Part shown: positions 25,747 through 33,968 of the stretch, piece by piece | Layout of the letters: each line of letters begins with the position of its first letter | Position numbering within the stretch: the first letter of the stretch is position 1 | The notes under the pieces: model-generated | The model's database searches: none | Told to the model about the DNA's origin: nothing | What the model saw: the letters and a program-made list of their open reading frames with translations, nothing else | Position numbers and translations under genes: made by a program | Assembly: GCA_900314465.1 (NCBI GenBank) | Contig: OMVK01000015.1 | Span: 1 to 35,364, forward strand | Direction: 5' to 3' | Length of the DNA: 35,364 bases | DNA from: an uncultured bacterium | Lineage (GTDB): Bacteria > Bacillota_I > Bacilli_A > RF39 > UBA660

Positions 25747-25768
25747 TATTTAAGAAATGAGTGATATT

Positions 25769-26870
25769 ATGAATAACCAAGAATTAGTAAGAAATTATAC
25801 TAATTTAAAAGAAAATATATTAAATATTGGGAGGTCACTTTGACATCGATTCACTAAGAAATAAAAATAAAGAATTAGAAAGTAAATTAAATAGTCCTGA
25901 TATATGGAATAATCAAAGTGAAGTAACTAAAATTACTCAAGAATTAAGTTCTATTAAAAAAGATATTACTGAATATGACCGATTAATTAATCAAATAGAT
26001 GATAATTTGGTATTACTTGATTTAATCAAAGAAGATAATGATGATAGTGAACTTAAAACTATTGAGAGTGATTATTCCAAGTTATCAGATGATGTTAATG
26101 ATTTTGAAGTAAAAACTTTATTAAATGGTGAATTTGATGATCGTAATTGTTATTTAGAATTACATCCTGGTGCTGGTGGTACTGAAGCTATGGATTGGGC
26201 CTCTATGTTATTTAGAATGTATACAATGTTTTGTGATAAATTTGGCTTTAAATATAAAATAATTGAGGAAGAACCTGGTGATGAAGCAGGATTAAAATCT
26301 TTAATGATGAGAATCGAAGGAGATCATGCCTATGGATATTTAAAGTCAGAAATAGGTATACATCGTTTAGTAAGAATGAGTCCATTTAATGCAGCAGGTA
26401 AAAGACAAACATCATTTTGTGCTGTTAATGTAACTCCTGAAATTGATGAAGTACCTAAAGATTTTGAAATAAAAGATGAAGATATCAGAATAGATATAAC
26501 ACGTGCATCAGGTAATGGTGGACAAGGTGTAAATACCACAGATTCAGCTGTAAGAGTAACCCATATACCTACAGGAATAGTGGTATATGCTCAAGAAGAA
26601 AGATCACAAATCCAAAATAAAGAAACAGCTATGAGAATATTAAGATCAAAATTATATCAATTAGAACTTCAAAAAAGAAAAGATAAAATAGATTCACTTA
26701 AAAGTTCAGCTGATATTAATTTTGGCTCTCAGATAAGAAGTTATGTACTTGCACCGTATAAACTAGTAAAAGATTTAAGAACTGGTTATGAATCAACAAA
26801 CCCTGATAGTATTTTAGACGGCAATATATATCCATTTATTAAAAGTTATCTAAGAATGAAAAGGAATTAA
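25769..26870 (+). CDS. prfB: Peptide chain release factor 2, with programmed +1 frameshift
   Basis: ATG 25769 opens a 24-codon frame ending GRSL-TGA (25841-25843). The main frame continues after a +1 shift at CTT-T-GAC, giving about 366 residues, the normal RF2 length. The frameshift signal is classic: GGGAGG, three bases, CTT TGA C. RF2 ends translation at UAA and UGA, and low RF2 favours the shift, so the gene regulates itself. SPFNAAGKRQTSF holds the stop-codon-reading SPF, and GNGGQGVNT holds the GGQ that triggers peptide release. A caller without frameshift handling would lose the first 24 residues. ATG follows GAGTGAT. It lies 22 bases after trxB and two bases before the YitT gene. Confidence 0.96.
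25831..25844 (+). other. prfB: RF2 programmed frameshift site
   Basis: The site reads GAGGTCACTTTGAC: an internal Shine-Dalgarno (GGGAGG from 25829), a three-base spacer, the slippery CTT (25838-25840) and the in-frame TGA followed by C. Ribosomes shift forward by one base when RF2 is scarce. Confidence 0.95.
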
Positions 26871-26872
26871 TT

Positions 26873-27709
26873 ATGAAGAAAATAATACATTACCTAATAT
26901 TAATAATAGGTTCCCTAATAATAGCTTTAACATTTAATATATTAATAATACCTAATAATTTATTATCATTTGGTATAGACGGAATAGGAGCATTACTTTA
27001 TTATGTAACAGGTTTATCACCAAGTATAAATATTTTAGTTATTAATGCTATTATTATATTAATAAGTTCATTATTCTTAAAAAGAGAACATATCGAAGAT
27101 TATTTATTATCTAGTATATCTATACCAGTTATGATATATATAACAAGTATATTTACAAGTAATATTAATTTTGCCCTACCAGAAACAGTATTAACTTTAA
27201 TAGTATCTGGTTTCTTAACAGGTTATGGTTATGCTTTATTATATAAAAATGGTTTTAAATCAGGTACATCCTTTCTCTTTGAAGATTTAATAAGTTACTT
27301 ATTTAAATTACCTAGTAAATATTATTCATTAATAATAGATATTATATTAATAATAAGTATGATATTTATATTTGATTATAAAATAGCTTTTTATTCTTTA
27401 TTTGTTATTTTAATATCTAGATATTTAATAACTAAAGCGAGATTTAATATTAATGACTCTAAGATGTTTTATGTAATAACTACTAAAGAGAATGAAGTAA
27501 AAGATTATATTATTAATAATTTAGGTTATGAACTTACTGAACTAGCTGTTAAAGGTGGATTCACTAAAAAAGATAAGTCTATATTATTATCAGTAGTTTC
27601 AGAAAATGATTATTATAGATTAAAAACGGGTATAACTAGTATTGATCCAAAAGCATTTATTGTTATAACAAATACATATGATGTTATAAATAGAAAGGCT
27701 ATTCAATGA
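26873..27709 (+). CDS. YitT family membrane protein
   Basis: The 278-residue protein has five or six membrane helices in the first 190 residues, with the family's IPNNLLSFGIDGIGALLYY near 27-45 and a GYGYALLYKNGFKSGTSF motif near 115-132. A C-terminal cytoplasmic DUF2179 domain follows (about 197-275; KMFYVITTKENEV to DPKAFIVITNTYDV). The molecular function of YitT proteins is not established. AAGGAA sits before the ATG, which is two bases after prfB, and the end overlaps the lipoprotein gene by four bases (ATGA), so it is in the middle of the trxB operon. Confidence 0.85.
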   Translation: MKKIIHYLILIIGSLIIALTFNILIIPNNLLSFGIDGIGALLYYVTGLSPSINILVINAIIILISSLFLKREHIEDYLLSSISIPVMIYITSIFTSNINFALPETVLTLIVSGFLTGYGYALLYKNGFKSGTSFLFEDLISYLFKLPSKYYSLIIDIILIISMIFIFDYKIAFYSLFVILISRYLITKARFNINDSKMFYVITTKENEVKDYIINNLGYELTELAVKGGFTKKDKSILLSVVSENDYYRLKTGITSIDPKAFIVITNTYDVINRKAIQ

Positions 27710-28209
27710 AAAAATATATTAAATTATTTAGTTTAGTATTAGTTAGTATATTATTACTAACTGGTTGTTCAAGTACAAAAGAAGCAATAAGTGGAGATAA
27801 ATTTGTTGAAGTAGCAAATACATTTTATTATTATCCTAATGATATTACATCATATTATGATTATTCTGAAACAGCTAAATATTATAGCGATAAAGATATT
27901 TCTATGACATTTATTGTTGGCAAAAGAGCATATGATATCGAAGGTGTATTTCTTGATGAAGTAAAAAATGTTTATGAAAAATCAGGATATACGGTATCAG
28001 AAAGTACTACACAAGCTGTAATTAATACAACAACATTAAGTGCCGTTAAAGCAGATATAACTAGTGGAAAAAATTGGCAGAAAGTAATCATAACAAATAA
28101 AAATAAATTCTATTGTGTATCAAGAATAGATGATACATATCTAGAAATAGAAGCAGATATATCACAAAAAGATAATTTAATTAAATTCTTAGACGCTTTA
28201 GGTTATTAA
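27706..28209 (+). CDS. Lipoprotein of unknown function
   Basis: The 167-residue protein has a type II signal peptide with lipobox LLTGC (Cys21) followed by SSTKEA, so it should be lipid-anchored on the outer face of the membrane. The mature part (about 145 residues) is a single alpha/beta domain with alternating strands (ISMTFIVGKRAYDIEGVF; NWQKVIITNKNKFYCVSRIDDTYLEIEAD as landmarks). No family is recognised. It is the last gene of the trxB operon, coupled to YitT by an ATGA overlap. Confidence 0.8.
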   Translation: MKKYIKLFSLVLVSILLLTGCSSTKEAISGDKFVEVANTFYYYPNDITSYYDYSETAKYYSDKDISMTFIVGKRAYDIEGVFLDEVKNVYEKSGYTVSESTTQAVINTTTLSAVKADITSGKNWQKVIITNKNKFYCVSRIDDTYLEIEADISQKDNLIKFLDALGY

Positions 28210-28223
28210 AGTGTCTATTTTTT
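28191..28223 (+). terminator. Terminator of the trxB operon
   Basis: AGACGCTTTA (28191-28200) pairs with TAAAGTGTCT (28207-28216, one G-T pair), followed by ATTTTTT. The stop codon TAA (28207-28209) opens the right arm, so the hairpin encodes the last residues of the protein. Confidence 0.8.
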
Positions 28224-28272
28224 GTAAAATAATTAATTTTTATGAATAATAAATAAACAAAAAAAATATTAT

Positions 28273-28299
28273 TGATATAATTTAGATGAAAGTGGTGAG
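28273..28299 (+). promoter_or_regulatory. Extended -10 of the 149-residue gene
   Basis: TG-A-TATAAT (28273-28281), then six bases to the predicted start of transcription at GAAAGTGGTGAG. No clear -35. Confidence 0.45.
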
Positions 28300-28303
28300 T
28301 TAT

Positions 28304-28753
28304 ATGGCATATTCAGCTGAAGTTGTTGATTTTGATAATCGTATGCAAGGGTATCATATAGCTTTATCAAAAACAAGAACAAATTTTAATAATAATATTC
28401 AAACTAATAAGTTAGATGAAAATACTAAAATAGTTAATTTAAATATGTATAATGCCTATAATAAATTAGCAGATAATTTAATAAGTTATATTGATAGTGG
28501 TAAATTGACCGATGAAGAAGCCAAACATTTAATTGAGATAATTGGAAGAGATCAAACTAGTAGTATTAGTAATAGTGAATCATTTATAAATTTAATGACA
28601 GATTTAAAGGGACTTCAAGATCTTGAAGATAAAAGAGCAGTTTATGATGAATTATATTATGCATTAGTTAATTCAAGTCAATTAAGTGATGGACTAGCAA
28701 GTACTGGTAACCAAAGAATATTAAATAATAATGATAGTAATAAAGCATCTTAA
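28304..28753 (+). CDS. Uncharacterised 149-residue protein
   Basis: I do not recognise this protein. It is soluble, helical and acidic, with no signal peptide: MAYSAEVVDFDNRMQGYHIALSK, then helices around 45-70 (MYNAYNKLADNLISYIDSG) and 95-130 (LMTDLKGLQDLEDKRAVYDELYYAL), ending in an Asn/Ser-rich tail. ATG 28304 follows GTGGTGAG; an in-frame ATG at 28286 would overlap the promoter. It is transcribed alone and ends in its own terminator. Confidence 0.7.
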   Translation: MAYSAEVVDFDNRMQGYHIALSKTRTNFNNNIQTNKLDENTKIVNLNMYNAYNKLADNLISYIDSGKLTDEEAKHLIEIIGRDQTSSISNSESFINLMTDLKGLQDLEDKRAVYDELYYALVNSSQLSDGLASTGNQRILNNNDSNKAS

Positions 28754-28767
28754 ATGTTGCTTTTTTT
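28742..28767 (+). terminator. Terminator of the 149-residue gene
   Basis: AAAGCA (28742-28747) pairs with TGCTTT (28758-28763), followed by four more Ts. The stop codon (28751-28753) lies in the loop. The stem is short. Confidence 0.6.
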
Positions 28768-28831
28768 GTTAAATAATAATTAATATTTCATATTAATTTC
28801 ATATTTGATATATATATTTATTATCGAGGTG

Positions 28832-28850
28832 TGGTAAAATATCATTGGTG
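28832..28850 (+). promoter_or_regulatory. Extended -10 of the Abi-htrA operon
   Basis: TG-G-TAAAAT (28832-28840) places the predicted start of transcription at GGTG (28847-28850), which is the Shine-Dalgarno of the next gene, leaving an 11-base leader. Confidence 0.4.
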
Positions 28851-28857
28851 AAAATAT

Positions 28858-29790
28858 ATGGCAGAGAAAGTATTTAAGACGCTGGATGAGCAATTAGTTA
28901 TACTTAAAGATAAACACCTAGTTATTGATGATGATAACTATGCAAAAGAAGTATTATTACGTGAAAATTATTTCTTTTTGATGGGATATAGACATTTATT
29001 TTTAAATCCTGATAATCATAAAGTATTCCGTGATGGAACTAATTTTCGTGAATTATATGCTTTATTTTATTTTGATAGGCAATTAAGAAATATAATTTTT
29101 AAGAATATATTAATTATTGAAAATAACTGTAAAAGTATATTTTCTTATGAGTTATCAAGAATGCATGGATATAAAGAAGACGATTATTTAAAACCAAGTA
29201 ATTATAATACTGATCCCGATAGAGTAAAACAAGTTAATGATTTACTTAGAAAAATGAGAAGGCAAATTAGAGTTAATGGTGGACAACATGAAGCAACAAA
29301 GCACTATATTACAAATTATGGATATATTCCTCTTTGGGTAGTTGTTAAGGTCTTATCATTTGGAATAACTAGTGAACTCTATACAATTATGAAAAAAGAA
29401 GACCAAGAAAATATAGCTAAACATTTCAATGTTAGTGTTGAATATTTACTTTCATTCTTGCCAGTACTTTCAAATTATCGAAATTTATGTGCTCACGAAG
29501 ATATTCTTTTTGAACATCACACTCAGAAAGTTATCCCAGATAATAAATATCATCAAGCATTAAATATACCCTATATAGATAATGAATATATTTATGGTAA
29601 AGGTGATTTATTCTCAGTAGTATTAATATTTAAATATTTATTAAGTAAAGATAATTTTAAGTTATTTATGAATGAACTTTCATATGAAATAGACCATTTA
29701 TCAGGAATATTAAAAGTAATTCCTATAGATGCTGTACTAGATCGTATGGGATTTCCTACGAATTATAATAATTTATTAGATATAGAATAG
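28858..29790 (+). CDS. Abi_2 family (AbiD/AbiF-like) HEPN protein
   Basis: The 310-residue protein fits the Abi_2 family of abortive-infection proteins. Landmarks are LREN YFFLMGYRHLF near 34-48, FYFDRQLRNIIFKNILIIENNCKS near 70-93 (typical DxxLRxLL-like helix), WVVVKVLSFGITSELY near 160-175, and NYRNLCAHED with the HEPN ribonuclease motif Arg208-x4-His213. Family members cut RNA or stop growth when phage infects (family knowledge); some serve other roles in Firmicutes chromosomes. It has a promoter of its own and is followed 12 bases later by an HtrA protease whose Shine-Dalgarno overlaps the Abi stop. No antitoxin or nucleotidyltransferase is adjacent. Confidence 0.8.
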   Translation: MAEKVFKTLDEQLVILKDKHLVIDDDNYAKEVLLRENYFFLMGYRHLFLNPDNHKVFRDGTNFRELYALFYFDRQLRNIIFKNILIIENNCKSIFSYELSRMHGYKEDDYLKPSNYNTDPDRVKQVNDLLRKMRRQIRVNGGQHEATKHYITNYGYIPLWVVVKVLSFGITSELYTIMKKEDQENIAKHFNVSVEYLLSFLPVLSNYRNLCAHEDILFEHHTQKVIPDNKYHQALNIPYIDNEYIYGKGDLFSVVLIFKYLLSKDNFKLFMNELSYEIDHLSGILKVIPIDAVLDRMGFPTNYNNLLDIE

Positions 29791-29802
29791 GAGATAATTA
29801 AT

Positions 29803-30996
29803 ATGAATAATAATAAAAATACTAATAAATTAGCAGTTATTGTACTTGCATTAATAATAATTATTTTAGTTGCAGTAGTTAGTTTTGATGTATATGATCA
29901 TTATTTTAAAAATGGAAGTAGTAGTACTAATCAATCAAGTAGTACAAGTACTTCAGGTAGTAATGGAGACTTACAAATAAACACATCAGATACTAATTCA
30001 TCTGTCACTGTAAATGATACAGACTTATCTGAAAGTGTAAGTAAAATATATGATGCTACAGTTATTGTTGAAATATATCAAGGAAACGAATTACAAGGTT
30101 GGGGTTCAGGTTTTGTTTATTCAACTGATGATAAATATGCATATATTGTAACAAATTACCATGTTACTGAATCAGCTCAAAGTGTAAAAATAGTTTATTC
30201 TGATGAATCAGAAACTGATGGTACAGTATTAGGCGGAGATAAATATACTGATGTATCTGTTGTAAGAGTAGATAAGAATACTATTAAAGCTGTTGCAACA
30301 ATTGGTTCATCAACAAATACTAAAGTTGGTGATACAGTATTTACTGTTGGAACACCAATAAGTTTAACTTATTCATTTACAGTTACTAGAGGTATCTTAA
30401 GTGGTAAAAATAGATTAGTTCAAACAAGTGATAGTAATAATTCTAATTCAATATTTGGTAATTCAAGTTCTGAATATTGGTATATTAATTTACTTCAAAT
30501 AGATGCATCAATTAACTCAGGTAACTCAGGTGGTCCATTATGTAATGCAGCAGGTGAAGTAATTGGTATTACTAATATGAAACAAAGTTATAGTTTTGGT
30601 TCAAGTGCAACTGTTGAAAATATTGGTTTTGCTATACCAATCGAAGATGTTGCTAATATTGCAAAACAAGTAATTCAAAATGGTAAAGTTGAAAGGCCAT
30701 ATCTTGGTTTACAACTTACAACTGTTGAAGGTGCTCAAACTAATGGAGTATCAATAGATTCAAGTATCAAAGAAGGAGCAGTTGTTGTTAGTGTTGAAAG
30801 TGGTTCACCAGCTGATAAAGCAGGATTTAAAAAAGGTGATGTAATTACTAAATTTGGTGATTATGATATAAGTGATTATATTTATTTAAAATATTATTTA
30901 AATAGATATTATGTTGGTGATACAGTAACAGTTACTTATATAAGAAATGGAAAAACTGAAACAACTAATATAACTCTTTCAGAAAAGAAAGAATAA
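29803..30996 (+). CDS. Membrane-anchored HtrA/DegP-like serine protease
   Basis: The 397-residue protein has an N-terminal helix (about 9-28) with the bulk outside, a Ser/Thr/Asn-rich linker (about 37-75), a trypsin-like domain with catalytic His120 (TNYHV), Asp150 (YTDVSVV) and Ser242 (NSGNSGGPL), and one C-terminal PDZ domain (about 300-395; PYLGLQ, then SPADKAGFKKGDVI). HtrA proteases remove misfolded proteins at the outer membrane face. An insertion rich in Ser and Asn (about 206-224) follows the TRGILSG segment. AGGAG overlaps the stop codon of the Abi gene, so the two are co-transcribed. Confidence 0.93.
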   Translation: MNNNKNTNKLAVIVLALIIIILVAVVSFDVYDHYFKNGSSSTNQSSSTSTSGSNGDLQINTSDTNSSVTVNDTDLSESVSKIYDATVIVEIYQGNELQGWGSGFVYSTDDKYAYIVTNYHVTESAQSVKIVYSDESETDGTVLGGDKYTDVSVVRVDKNTIKAVATIGSSTNTKVGDTVFTVGTPISLTYSFTVTRGILSGKNRLVQTSDSNNSNSIFGNSSSEYWYINLLQIDASINSGNSGGPLCNAAGEVIGITNMKQSYSFGSSATVENIGFAIPIEDVANIAKQVIQNGKVERPYLGLQLTTVEGAQTNGVSIDSSIKEGAVVVSVESGSPADKAGFKKGDVITKFGDYDISDYIYLKYYLNRYYVGDTVTVTYIRNGKTETTNITLSEKKE

Positions 30997-31003
30997 TATA
31001 AAT

Positions 31004-31037
31004 AAAGATTAATTATTATACTAATTAATCTTTTTTT
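31004..31037 (+). terminator. Terminator of the Abi-htrA operon
   Basis: AAAGATTAATTA (31004-31015) pairs perfectly with TAATTAATCTTT (31022-31033) around TTATAC, followed by Ts. Confidence 0.85.
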
Positions 31038-31070
31038 ATTATATAATACCTTATAGAAATGAGTGATATT

Positions 31071-32177
31071 ATGAGTTTAAAAGCGGGTATTGTAGGACTT
31101 CCTAATGTAGGTAAGAGTACATTATTTAATGCTATAACAAAACAAAAAGTATTGGCAGCTAATTATCCATTTGCAACTATTGAACCTAATGTTGGTGTTG
31201 TAATAGTTCCTGATAAAAGATTAGATTTTTTAAATGATTTATATAAACCAAAAAGTTTAGTTCCAACATCATATGAATTTATTGATATTGCAGGACTTGT
31301 AAAAGGTGCATCCAAAGGTGAAGGTTTAGGAAATAAATTCTTATCCCATATACGTGAAGTAGATGCTATTGTAGAAGTAGTACGTTGCTTTATTAATAAA
31401 GATGTTATTAATGTTGAAGGTGAAGTTGACCCTATACGTGATGTTGAAATAATAAGTACTGAACTTACTTTATCTGATTTAGAAGTAGTAGAAAATAGAT
31501 TAGGTAAATTAGGTAAAAAAGCTGAAATGGCTAAGAGTAAACAAGAATTACTTGAAGTAAATACTTTAAAAAAATGCAAAGAAAATTTACTTAATAATAT
31601 ACCATTAAGGCTTGTTGATTTTACTGATGATGAAAAAGAATTCCTAAAAGGTTTTCAATTATTAACTTTAAAACCTATGATTTATCTTGCTAATGTGTCT
31701 GAAGATGATATTGCTGTAGGTAAAAATGAATATACTGAAAAATTAAGTGCTTATGCAGAAAAAGAAAACTCTAGTGTAATTGTTATGTGTGCTAAAGTTG
31801 AAGAAGATTTAGCAGGACTTCAAGATGATGAAAGAGAAGAATTCATGAAAGATTTAGGAATCCAAAACTCTGGTTTAGATAAGTTAATATATGCAACTTA
31901 TGATTTACTTGGACTTAGAACATTCTTTACTGCAGGACCTGATGAATGTAGAGCATGGACTTTTAGAAAAGGTATGAAGGCTCCTGAATGTGCAGGACTT
32001 ATTCATACAGATTTTGAAAGAGGATTTATACGTGCAGAAGTTATGAGTTATGATGATTTAGTACAATATGGTTCTGAATTAAAAGTAAAAGAAGCAGGTA
32101 AAGTAAGACTTGAAGGAAAAGATTATGAAATGCAAGATGGAGATATCGTATACTTTCGTTTCAATGTTTCCAATTAG
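31071..32177 (+). CDS. ychF: Ribosome-binding ATPase YchF/OLA1
   Basis: The 368-residue Obg-family P-loop protein has G1 GLPNVGKST near 8-16, ANYPFATIEPNVG (switch region) near 30-42, G3 DIAGLVKGASKGEGLG near 68-83, and the altered G4 (LANVSEDD, N-x-x-E) that shifts preference to ATP. A helical domain and a C-terminal TGS-like domain (TWTFRKGMKAPE-like region to GDIVYFRFN) follow. YchF binds the ribosome and responds to oxidative stress. The start ATG 31071 follows GAGTGAT; an in-frame ATG at 31059 would lack a ribosome binding site. Confidence 0.96.
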   Translation: MSLKAGIVGLPNVGKSTLFNAITKQKVLAANYPFATIEPNVGVVIVPDKRLDFLNDLYKPKSLVPTSYEFIDIAGLVKGASKGEGLGNKFLSHIREVDAIVEVVRCFINKDVINVEGEVDPIRDVEIISTELTLSDLEVVENRLGKLGKKAEMAKSKQELLEVNTLKKCKENLLNNIPLRLVDFTDDEKEFLKGFQLLTLKPMIYLANVSEDDIAVGKNEYTEKLSAYAEKENSSVIVMCAKVEEDLAGLQDDEREEFMKDLGIQNSGLDKLIYATYDLLGLRTFFTAGPDECRAWTFRKGMKAPECAGLIHTDFERGFIRAEVMSYDDLVQYGSELKVKEAGKVRLEGKDYEMQDGDIVYFRFNVSN

Positions 32178-32199
32178 ACTTAGAAATAAGTCTTTTTTT
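32176..32199 (+). terminator. Terminator of ychF
   Basis: AGACTTA (32176-32182) pairs with TAAGTCT (32187-32193) around a GAAA tetraloop, followed by Ts. The left arm starts inside the stop codon. Confidence 0.8.
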
Positions 32200-32218
32200 A
32201 TTAATTAATAAATTGTAG

Positions 32219-32238
32219 TATAATTTACTAAAGAGGAG
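32219..32238 (+). promoter_or_regulatory. -10 box and ribosome binding site of tagO
   Basis: TATAAT (32219-32224), six bases, then AAGAGGAGAT from about 32231. The predicted transcript begins at the Shine-Dalgarno. No -35 recognised. Confidence 0.4.
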
Positions 32239-32243
32239 ATTAT

Positions 32244-33302
32244 ATGAATTTATTTATTAATGGATATAATATATTTTTAATTGTTATCGTTGGTTTCTTT
32301 ACGACCATGATCTTGACCCCGGTTGTTCGTAAAATTGCTATTATGATTGGTGCGGTTGATAAACCTGATCATAAACGAAAAGTGCATGATATACCAATAC
32401 CATCAATGGGAGGACTTGCTATATTTGCATCATTCTTATTAGGTTATTTAATATTTGCACCTAGGACGACACAAATGATACCAATCTTAATTGGAGCATT
32501 TATTATTATCTTAACAGGTATGATTGATGATATACACCCACTTAAAGCACATGAAAAACTAATTGGAGAAATAGCATCGGCATTAGTAGTAACTGTATTT
32601 GGCGGTATTAGTATAAATTCAATTCAAATATTTGGACATATACTTAATTTTGGAATATTATCTTATCCATTAGCTATATTATTTATCGTAGCTATTATGA
32701 ATGCTATTGATTTAGCTGATGGACTTGATGGACTTGCGGCAGGAACAACTGCCATATATTTTATTACTATAGCAGTTATTGGTTATATCATGTCGGAACT
32801 TGGTGGACTTAATGTAATCTTATGTTTAATACTTGCAGGTTCTTGTCTAGGTTTCTTACTATATAATTTTAGCCCAGCAACTATATTTATGGGTGATACT
32901 GGTTCATTATTCTTAGGTTATATTATATCCGTTATTGCTTTACTTGGATTTAAAACTGCTACATTAACATCATTAATAATACCTATACTTATACTTTTTG
33001 TTCCAATTATAGATACAATACTTGCAATGGAAAGAAGATTAATAAAAGGTAAATCCATAGGTAGTGCAGATCGAGAACATTTACATCATCAACTACTAAA
33101 AGCAACTAAATCTACCACAAAAACAGTAATAATAATGTATGTAATAAATGGTTTATTTTCATTAGTATCTATTTTTTATACATTAGGATTTAAAAAAGTA
33201 AGTATAATATTATATTTAATATTACTAGCAATATTCTTAATACTAATATTTACCACCGATATCTTATTTGAACATAAAAAGGATTCAAATAATGAAAATT
33301 AA
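32244..33302 (+). CDS. tagO: Undecaprenyl-phosphate sugar-1-phosphate transferase (TagO/WecA type)
   Basis: The 352-residue protein with about 11 membrane helices belongs to the PNPT family. Motifs are DKPDHKRKVHDIPIPSMGG (39-57), TGMIDDIHPL with Asp95-Asp96 for magnesium, NAIDLADGLDGLA (153-165), FMGDTGS near 217 and DREHLHHQLL near 277, the His-rich loop that separates TagO/WecA from MraY. It links a sugar phosphate, usually GlcNAc-1-phosphate, to undecaprenyl phosphate and so starts wall teichoic acid or other surface glycan. The end overlaps the HAD phosphatase gene by 11 bases. Confidence 0.92.
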   Translation: MNLFINGYNIFLIVIVGFFTTMILTPVVRKIAIMIGAVDKPDHKRKVHDIPIPSMGGLAIFASFLLGYLIFAPRTTQMIPILIGAFIIILTGMIDDIHPLKAHEKLIGEIASALVVTVFGGISINSIQIFGHILNFGILSYPLAILFIVAIMNAIDLADGLDGLAAGTTAIYFITIAVIGYIMSELGGLNVILCLILAGSCLGFLLYNFSPATIFMGDTGSLFLGYIISVIALLGFKTATLTSLIIPILILFVPIIDTILAMERRLIKGKSIGSADREHLHHQLLKATKSTTKTVIIMYVINGLFSLVSIFYTLGFKKVSIILYLILLAIFLILIFTTDILFEHKKDSNNEN

Positions 33303-33867
33303 CTTATATGATTTTGATGGTACTATTTATGATGGTGATTCAACAAGAGACTTTTTCTTTTATGAATTAAGAAGACATCCATTAATATTAATAACTATTC
33401 CATATACATTAATAAGTGCAATATTATATGTATTACATATTATTAATAAGACTAAAATGAAAGAACATTTCTATTTATTCTTAAAATATATAAAAGATAT
33501 TGATATGGAAATAGATTCTTTTTGGGATACACATTATCATAATATAAAGAATTTCTATATTATTAAAGATCATAAAAATGATATTATTATTTCAGCATCA
33601 CCAGAGTTCTTGCTTATGCCTTTAAAAGATAAATTAAAAGTAAAAGATATCATAGCATCTAGAGTAAATAAGTATAATGGTAAGACTACTGGACTAAATT
33701 GTCATGATTATGAAAAGGTAAATAGATTAAATGAAAAATATAAAAATTATCATGTTATTAATGCTTATACTGATTCATATAAAAGCGATTATCCCATTCT
33801 TGAACTTGCAGATAATAAATATCTTGTAAAAAAGAATAAAATAATTAAAACAGATTTTAATAATTAG
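33292..33867 (+). CDS. HAD-IB family phosphatase
   Basis: The 191-residue protein has HAD motif I YDFDGTIYDGDST (nucleophile Asp7, acid Asp9), motif II IISASPEFL, the motif III Lys in the following helix (LKDKLKV), and motif IV YTDSYKSDYPIL. A hydrophobic cap helix HPLILITIPYTLISAILYVLHII (about 30-52) resembles membrane-associated HAD-IB enzymes such as the phosphatidylglycerophosphate phosphatase PgpC. The substrate is unknown; coupling to TagO (11-base overlap, AAAGGA upstream of ATG 33292) suggests a lipid- or sugar-phosphate step in envelope synthesis, which is an inference. Some frames start 24 bases earlier but without better support. Confidence 0.85.
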   Translation: MKINLYDFDGTIYDGDSTRDFFFYELRRHPLILITIPYTLISAILYVLHIINKTKMKEHFYLFLKYIKDIDMEIDSFWDTHYHNIKNFYIIKDHKNDIIISASPEFLLMPLKDKLKVKDIIASRVNKYNGKTTGLNCHDYEKVNRLNEKYKNYHVINAYTDSYKSDYPILELADNKYLVKKNKIIKTDFNN

Positions 33868-33890
33868 TTATATTTAATAAAAAAATATCG

Positions 33891-33920
33891 AAATAGAATA
33901 AATTTATTCTATTTTTTTTA
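33891..33920 (+). terminator. Terminator of tagO-HAD
   Basis: AAATAGAATA (33891-33900) pairs perfectly with TATTCTATTT (33905-33914) around AATT, followed by Ts. Confidence 0.8.
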
Positions 33921-33968
33921 TTAATAATGTGTATACTAATATTGTTGAGAAAGAGTGAAAGGAGTATT

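Noticed and set aside
25827-25841. A start for RF2 near 25827
   Set aside because: It lacks a proper ribosome binding site; the real start is ATG 25769 with a programmed frameshift.
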